From the IMG/VR virus record IMGVR_UViG_3300029448_000044, positions 1-26,172 of that record: a stretch of DNA of 26,172 nucleotides, one strand, 5' to 3'. This DNA comes from a virus. Position 1 is the stretch's first letter; each line of letters opens with the position of its first letter. The position numbers were made by a program, and so were the translations under genes. Positions 23,003-26,172 of the stretch are shown one piece after another. The notes under the pieces were generated by a model. It searched no databases and had not been told where the DNA came from. It worked only from the letters and a program-made list of their open reading frames with translations.

Positions 23003-23283
23003 TAATAAAACGCCTTAAATGTTGTTGAAGCTGCTGTGCTTACATATCCTTTATATACTCCAGCACTAGCTGCATATACGATATCTCCTTTTTGTGGTCC
23101 ATGTACTTCTGATGTAGTTACCACAACTCTCATATTTGTTGCCGGTCTATTATCTACAATAGCATCTCTTGCATCTAATTCATCTAAAAGAGTTGCTCCC
23201 CATCTTTGAACTTCTAAATATAACTCTCTTACTTCTTCTGTCTTTAAATTAAAAAGACTAGGTAACTCAGGATATCTTGCCAT
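23002..23283 (-). CDS. small structural protein, unknown role
   Basis: A 93-residue protein. The N-terminal half is helical (EEVRELYLEVQRWGATLLDELDARD) and the C-terminal half is beta-rich (RVVVTTSEVHGPQKGDIVYAA, then GVYKGYVSTAASTTFKAFY). The helix-plus-sheet layout with a Gly-rich turn resembles short tail-associated proteins of marine phages. No catalytic residue is seen. One-base overlaps at both ends place it firmly in the virion operon. Confidence 0.75.
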   Translation of the reverse strand: MARYPELPSLFNLKTEEVRELYLEVQRWGATLLDELDARDAIVDNRPATNMRVVVTTSEVHGPQKGDIVYAASAGVYKGYVSTAASTTFKAFY

Positions 23284-25145
23284 TATCTACCACCATCTTT
23301 TTGTAATCCTATACGTATTGTCCCCCATCGCCAATTTGTACCAGTAGAATCACAAGATACCCTGATTCGTGCTTGCCTTCCTCGAGCTCGCATACTAATC
23401 TTTTCTGTAGTATTTGATATAGTAAAAGGCCCTTTCTCTACTAATTCTTGACTCTCAGGATACCTTTTTGTTTTAATACTAAACTTTATATTACCTGTAT
23501 TAATATCATAATCAGGTATAATCTTATCCATGAATATTAATTCATTACCATCATCTAAATCAAAATCTGCTGATTCTATGAAAGAAGTCTGAGCAGCTCC
23601 GTTTGCAGTATAAACAGATACAGGTTCATTATTAAATAAATTACTACCACCTGCAGATGTGCCTGTTGTTATTGTATTACCAAATACTGTTCTATCTACA
23701 AAGGTTGTAAATAATCCTGTACCATATACCCAGTAATTTTCTTCTGGTGAATGCACTACATATTTATTACATTCATTAGAACCACTGCCTGGATATAACC
23801 ATATTATTTCTTTAAACTCTGAATTAATACCGGCAAATACTTTATCTTTTACATCATAGTTTAAATCATCAAAGATAAATCTTCTAACAGTACAAGGTAA
23901 GGTTCTGACTTGACCATCATATGCATAGAAGTTTTCATCACCCATCCAATATGCAATACCATTATAATCAACACCACCATGCGTAGATATCATACCACAA
24001 TTACTACCGGCCTGTCTAAAAGTAAATGTAAATGGTGGCCCTGTAAATTGCATTAACCATAATGAATTATCAGTCCATATATGTATAGCATTCTTACCTC
24101 TCACAGCTCCCATGATTTTAGTACCATCAGTTAATACTGTTTCACCTGATGTAGAACTAACACTAGGTACCCAATTGGTTATGTCTTCTTGATTAGACCA
24201 TCTAACAGTCATTGGGTCAAATGTACCTGTTGGTGACGCTGTAGTATTAAATTGATTACTACCTAAACATATTAAGTGTCTATCATTTGGTGATACAATA
24301 ATAGAGTTTACTGTTGTTGGTGTTGAGTTTGTAGCACCAGAAACTAATGTTGCTCTTGCTGGTGTTGATGAGGCATCTGTATCATATCGATAAATAGAAC
24401 TACCTCTTCTATTTGCTATAACATCTTCACCAAAGTTATCTAAAGTCCATTGTGTAATTTCACTAACAAAATCACTAGCACCTGCTGATATAGGTTGATT
24501 CCATGCTCGTTCTCCTGCAGCACAAACACCAGCATTAAAAACTCCTGCACCATATCCAACACCTGCAACAGCAGTATTTGTTCCTGTACCTAGTAAATAA
24601 TGTATGGTACCACCACCTGTAGAGGACTGTGCAACACTAGCAGTTGTTGCTACGTCAATAGCAAAAGTATTAGAATCAATAACACTAACAGCATAAGTCG
24701 TTGTGCCTAATAATATGTTACCACCAATTGTTGTAGAACTTGTAAAGAAAATAAAATCTCCGGTTGTTCTACCATGACTTGCTGCTGATACAGTAACTGT
24801 ATTTGCACTTAACGCTACAGAGAAACAATTCGTTAAAGTTGTGCTTGTTGATACTGGTGTAATATCATAAATTAAATCACCATTATGTTCAAATAGTTTT
24901 TTCTCTGTACCAAAGGCAGCTCTTTTTAATCTTCTATTATCTGACCAAGCAATTAAATCTCTAGCATTACCATCAAAGGTAGCACTTACTCTTGTTTCAT
25001 AACCACGAATAACTTCTGGTTTGCCTGCTCTAAATCGTACTCTATCTCCATCATACCATTTACCTTCTTCAGCATACTGAGTAGACTCTCTATGAAAACC
25101 TACAGCAAGATTATATTTAATAAGTTTTGAGTCAGGATGTGACAT
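23283..25145 (-). CDS. tail hub / stabilisation-like protein with inserted domain
   Basis: A 620-residue beta-rich protein. Phrases such as GKWYDGDRVRFRAGKPEVIRG near the start, DLIAWSDNRRLKRAAFGTEKK, FDPMTVRWSNQEDITNW in the centre and HIWTDNSLWLMQFTGPPFTF are typical of the phage stabilisation-like family (P22 gp10-like) that closes the portal and joins it to the tail. About residues 104-183 form an insertion rich in Thr, Ser and Gly with ASHGRTTGDFIFF and VIDSNTFAI, resembling the small beta domain (E1 FCCH-like) often seen in phage proteins. Several Cys are present, unlike the large proteins downstream. AGGAG precedes the ATG. Confidence 0.78.
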   Translation of the reverse strand: MSHPDSKLIKYNLAVGFHRESTQYAEEGKWYDGDRVRFRAGKPEVIRGYETRVSATFDGNARDLIAWSDNRRLKRAAFGTEKKLFEHNGDLIYDITPVSTSTTLTNCFSVALSANTVTVSAASHGRTTGDFIFFTSSTTIGGNILLGTTTYAVSVIDSNTFAIDVATTASVAQSSTGGGTIHYLLGTGTNTAVAGVGYGAGVFNAGVCAAGERAWNQPISAGASDFVSEITQWTLDNFGEDVIANRRGSSIYRYDTDASSTPARATLVSGATNSTPTTVNSIIVSPNDRHLICLGSNQFNTTASPTGTFDPMTVRWSNQEDITNWVPSVSSTSGETVLTDGTKIMGAVRGKNAIHIWTDNSLWLMQFTGPPFTFTFRQAGSNCGMISTHGGVDYNGIAYWMGDENFYAYDGQVRTLPCTVRRFIFDDLNYDVKDKVFAGINSEFKEIIWLYPGSGSNECNKYVVHSPEENYWVYGTGLFTTFVDRTVFGNTITTGTSAGGSNLFNNEPVSVYTANGAAQTSFIESADFDLDDGNELIFMDKIIPDYDINTGNIKFSIKTKRYPESQELVEKGPFTISNTTEKISMRARGRQARIRVSCDSTGTNWRWGTIRIGLQKDGGR

Positions 25146-25153
25146 ATAAACTC

Positions 25154-26074
25154 CTAATCAAAGTTTTTTAATAAAGCTGCATCTATAGTTGTAGCACTTC
25201 TTGTAGTATATACTAATATATCTACATCTCCTGCACCTGTACTTAATGTAGGAGCTGCAGCAGATACAAATTGATAAGCAGCATTATATGCTAATGTTCT
25301 AGAACCTGTACCATCTTGTATAATATGTATCTGTCCTGATTGCCCTGCCACTGCATTTGATGGTGCTTCTAATGTTCTATTACCACCTAGTGTTACTACA
25401 AAATTATTACCTAAGGCAAAATCAAGTACAATACTTGTTGCATCTGTTAATGTTGTTGGTGTATTATATGCTCTAGCAGATGTGCCTACTTTTAATGAAC
25501 CTGCTTCTACAACTAAATCTCCACGTAATGTTGTATTAGCTGTTACAGAAACTCTAGGATAACGTAAGTCTGCAATAGATACATCAGGTACATTAGTTGC
25601 TCCTGTTCCAATGTCTGCTTCAGATGCTGTGCCTAATCCTAATCCTTTAGCATTAGTAGCAAATACACTTGTACCATCACAGATAACTAAACCTACTGCA
25701 CCAAAAGGTATAGTATAACCATCACCACCTGCAGTTTTAATTTTAACTACATCACTTGCTGTAGTATTAGCAGATACTTTATTATTAATTACATAACTTT
25801 TTGAATTAGAAGGTATCTCTAAACTAATAGTCGTATGTGCTCCACCAACAGAACCTTTAACTTCAATAAAGGCAGACCTAGCTGTATCTCCACCACCATC
25901 AACTGCTGATAAAGTTACTGTAGCTGCAGCACCTATTTCTACTGTTGTATAAGCTGCAATAGCATCATCTACTAAACTAATAACACCATCATTTAATACA
26001 ACACCCCATGAGTTAGGATTATCTCCATCACCCTGTTTATTTAATCGTATTCTACTTGTATATGTTGATGCCAT
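25154..26074 (-). CDS. tail fibre-like adhesin or appendage protein
   Basis: A 306-residue beta-rich protein. The N-terminal part (MASTYTSRIRLNKQGDGDNP and NSWGVVLNDGVISLVDDAIA) resembles virion-attachment domains of short fibres. The final 105 residues form a domain common to fibre tips: VVTLGGNRTLEAPSNAVAGQ, then GQIHIIQDGTGSRTLAYNA and LSTGAGDVDILVYT. It likely helps to bind the host or build the fibre base. At 306 residues it is short for a complete receptor-binding fibre, so further fibre genes may lie beyond the window. AGGAGA precedes its ATG. Confidence 0.8.
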   Translation of the reverse strand: MASTYTSRIRLNKQGDGDNPNSWGVVLNDGVISLVDDAIAAYTTVEIGAAATVTLSAVDGGGDTARSAFIEVKGSVGGAHTTISLEIPSNSKSYVINNKVSANTTASDVVKIKTAGGDGYTIPFGAVGLVICDGTSVFATNAKGLGLGTASEADIGTGATNVPDVSIADLRYPRVSVTANTTLRGDLVVEAGSLKVGTSARAYNTPTTLTDATSIVLDFALGNNFVVTLGGNRTLEAPSNAVAGQSGQIHIIQDGTGSRTLAYNAAYQFVSAAAPTLSTGAGDVDILVYTTRSATTIDAALLKNFD

Positions 26075-26086
26075 ATTATTCTCCTA

Positions 26087-26164
26087 TTAATCATTACATT
26101 GGCAAAGTTTACCAAATAATCTTCTTTTAAATTTTTTATAAAACTTCTTAATTCTATCTAACAT
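26087..26164 (-). CDS. short basic peptide at the window edge, possibly the end of a longer gene
   Basis: The frame codes for a 25-residue Lys/Arg-rich amphipathic peptide (MLDRIKKFYKKF, then KRRLFGKLCQCND), ending 12 bases before the start of the fibre-like gene. The frame stays open to the window edge, so the true start may lie outside. The alternation of basic and hydrophobic residues suggests an amphipathic helix, with C-x-C near the end. No function can be named. Confidence 0.4.
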   Translation of the reverse strand: MLDRIKKFYKKFKRRLFGKLCQCND

Positions 26165-26172
26165 ACTGTTGA

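Noticed and set aside
1-26172. CRISPR array, tRNA genes, IS elements, integrase or attachment sites
   Set aside because: No regular short repeats with spacers, no cloverleaf-like segment and no recombinase or transposase motif was found; coding density leaves almost no room for them.

Overview
This window looks like part of an AT-rich, gene-dense, tailed bacteriophage genome of the podovirus (T7-like) kind. The signs are a T7-type family A DNA polymerase with a fused proofreading domain, a gp2.5-like single-strand binding protein, a gp1.7-like DUF3310 protein, a Cas4/RecB-like exonuclease, a vitamin B12-dependent ribonucleotide reductase, a small terminase subunit, a holin and a block of virion genes. 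The low GC content and the gene families (from memory of family composition) suggest an uncultured marine phage, perhaps one infecting SAR11-like or related alphaproteobacteria; the host is an inference. No integrase, repressor, tRNA, IS element or CRISPR array was seen. Large terminase, portal, major capsid and helicase/primase genes must lie outside the window. No gene-free stretch exceeds 300 bases.

Region 1 (1-7.0 kb, plus strand) is the replication and nucleotide module: zinc ribbon, DNA polymerase, small PD-(D/E)XK-like protein, ssDNA-binding protein, exonuclease, GIY-YIG nuclease, a conserved small protein, DUF3310 protein and class II ribonucleotide reductase. Many of these genes overlap by 4-32 bases. 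A near-perfect sigma70 promoter drives the ssDNA-binding protein, and a terminator hairpin follows it.

Region 2 (7.0-11.9 kb, plus strand) is the accessory, host-interaction module. It has an IbpA-like small heat shock protein with its own promoter and terminator, a 47-residue basic protein, a small secreted protein ending like an outer membrane strand, and a surface-glycan cassette: a GT8-like glycosyltransferase, a three-domain fusion (glycosyltransferase, methyltransferase, Maf/DUF115) and a stand-alone methyltransferase. Region 3 (11.9-13.3 kb, plus strand) carries a 3TM holin, two small membrane proteins and the small terminase subunit.

Region 4 (13.2-26.2 kb, minus strand) is a convergent virion operon. 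In its transcription order it encodes a short basic peptide at the window edge, a fibre-like protein, a tail hub/stabilisation-like protein, two small proteins, three very large proteins likely to be internal or ejected, small membrane/coiled-coil proteins, a lysozyme-domain protein and a membrane-anchored protein. Five successive junctions share a single base (TAATG), so translation is tightly coupled. The last gene of this operon overlaps the small terminase gene tail to tail by 54 bases.

The points most worth a second look are the triple-domain sugar-modifying fusion and its cassette, four cysteine-free proteins totalling 2,884 residues in the virion operon, two terminator hairpins pressed against start codons without ribosome binding sites, the DNA polymerase that has lost the thioredoxin-binding loop, and the tiny outer-membrane-like secreted protein.
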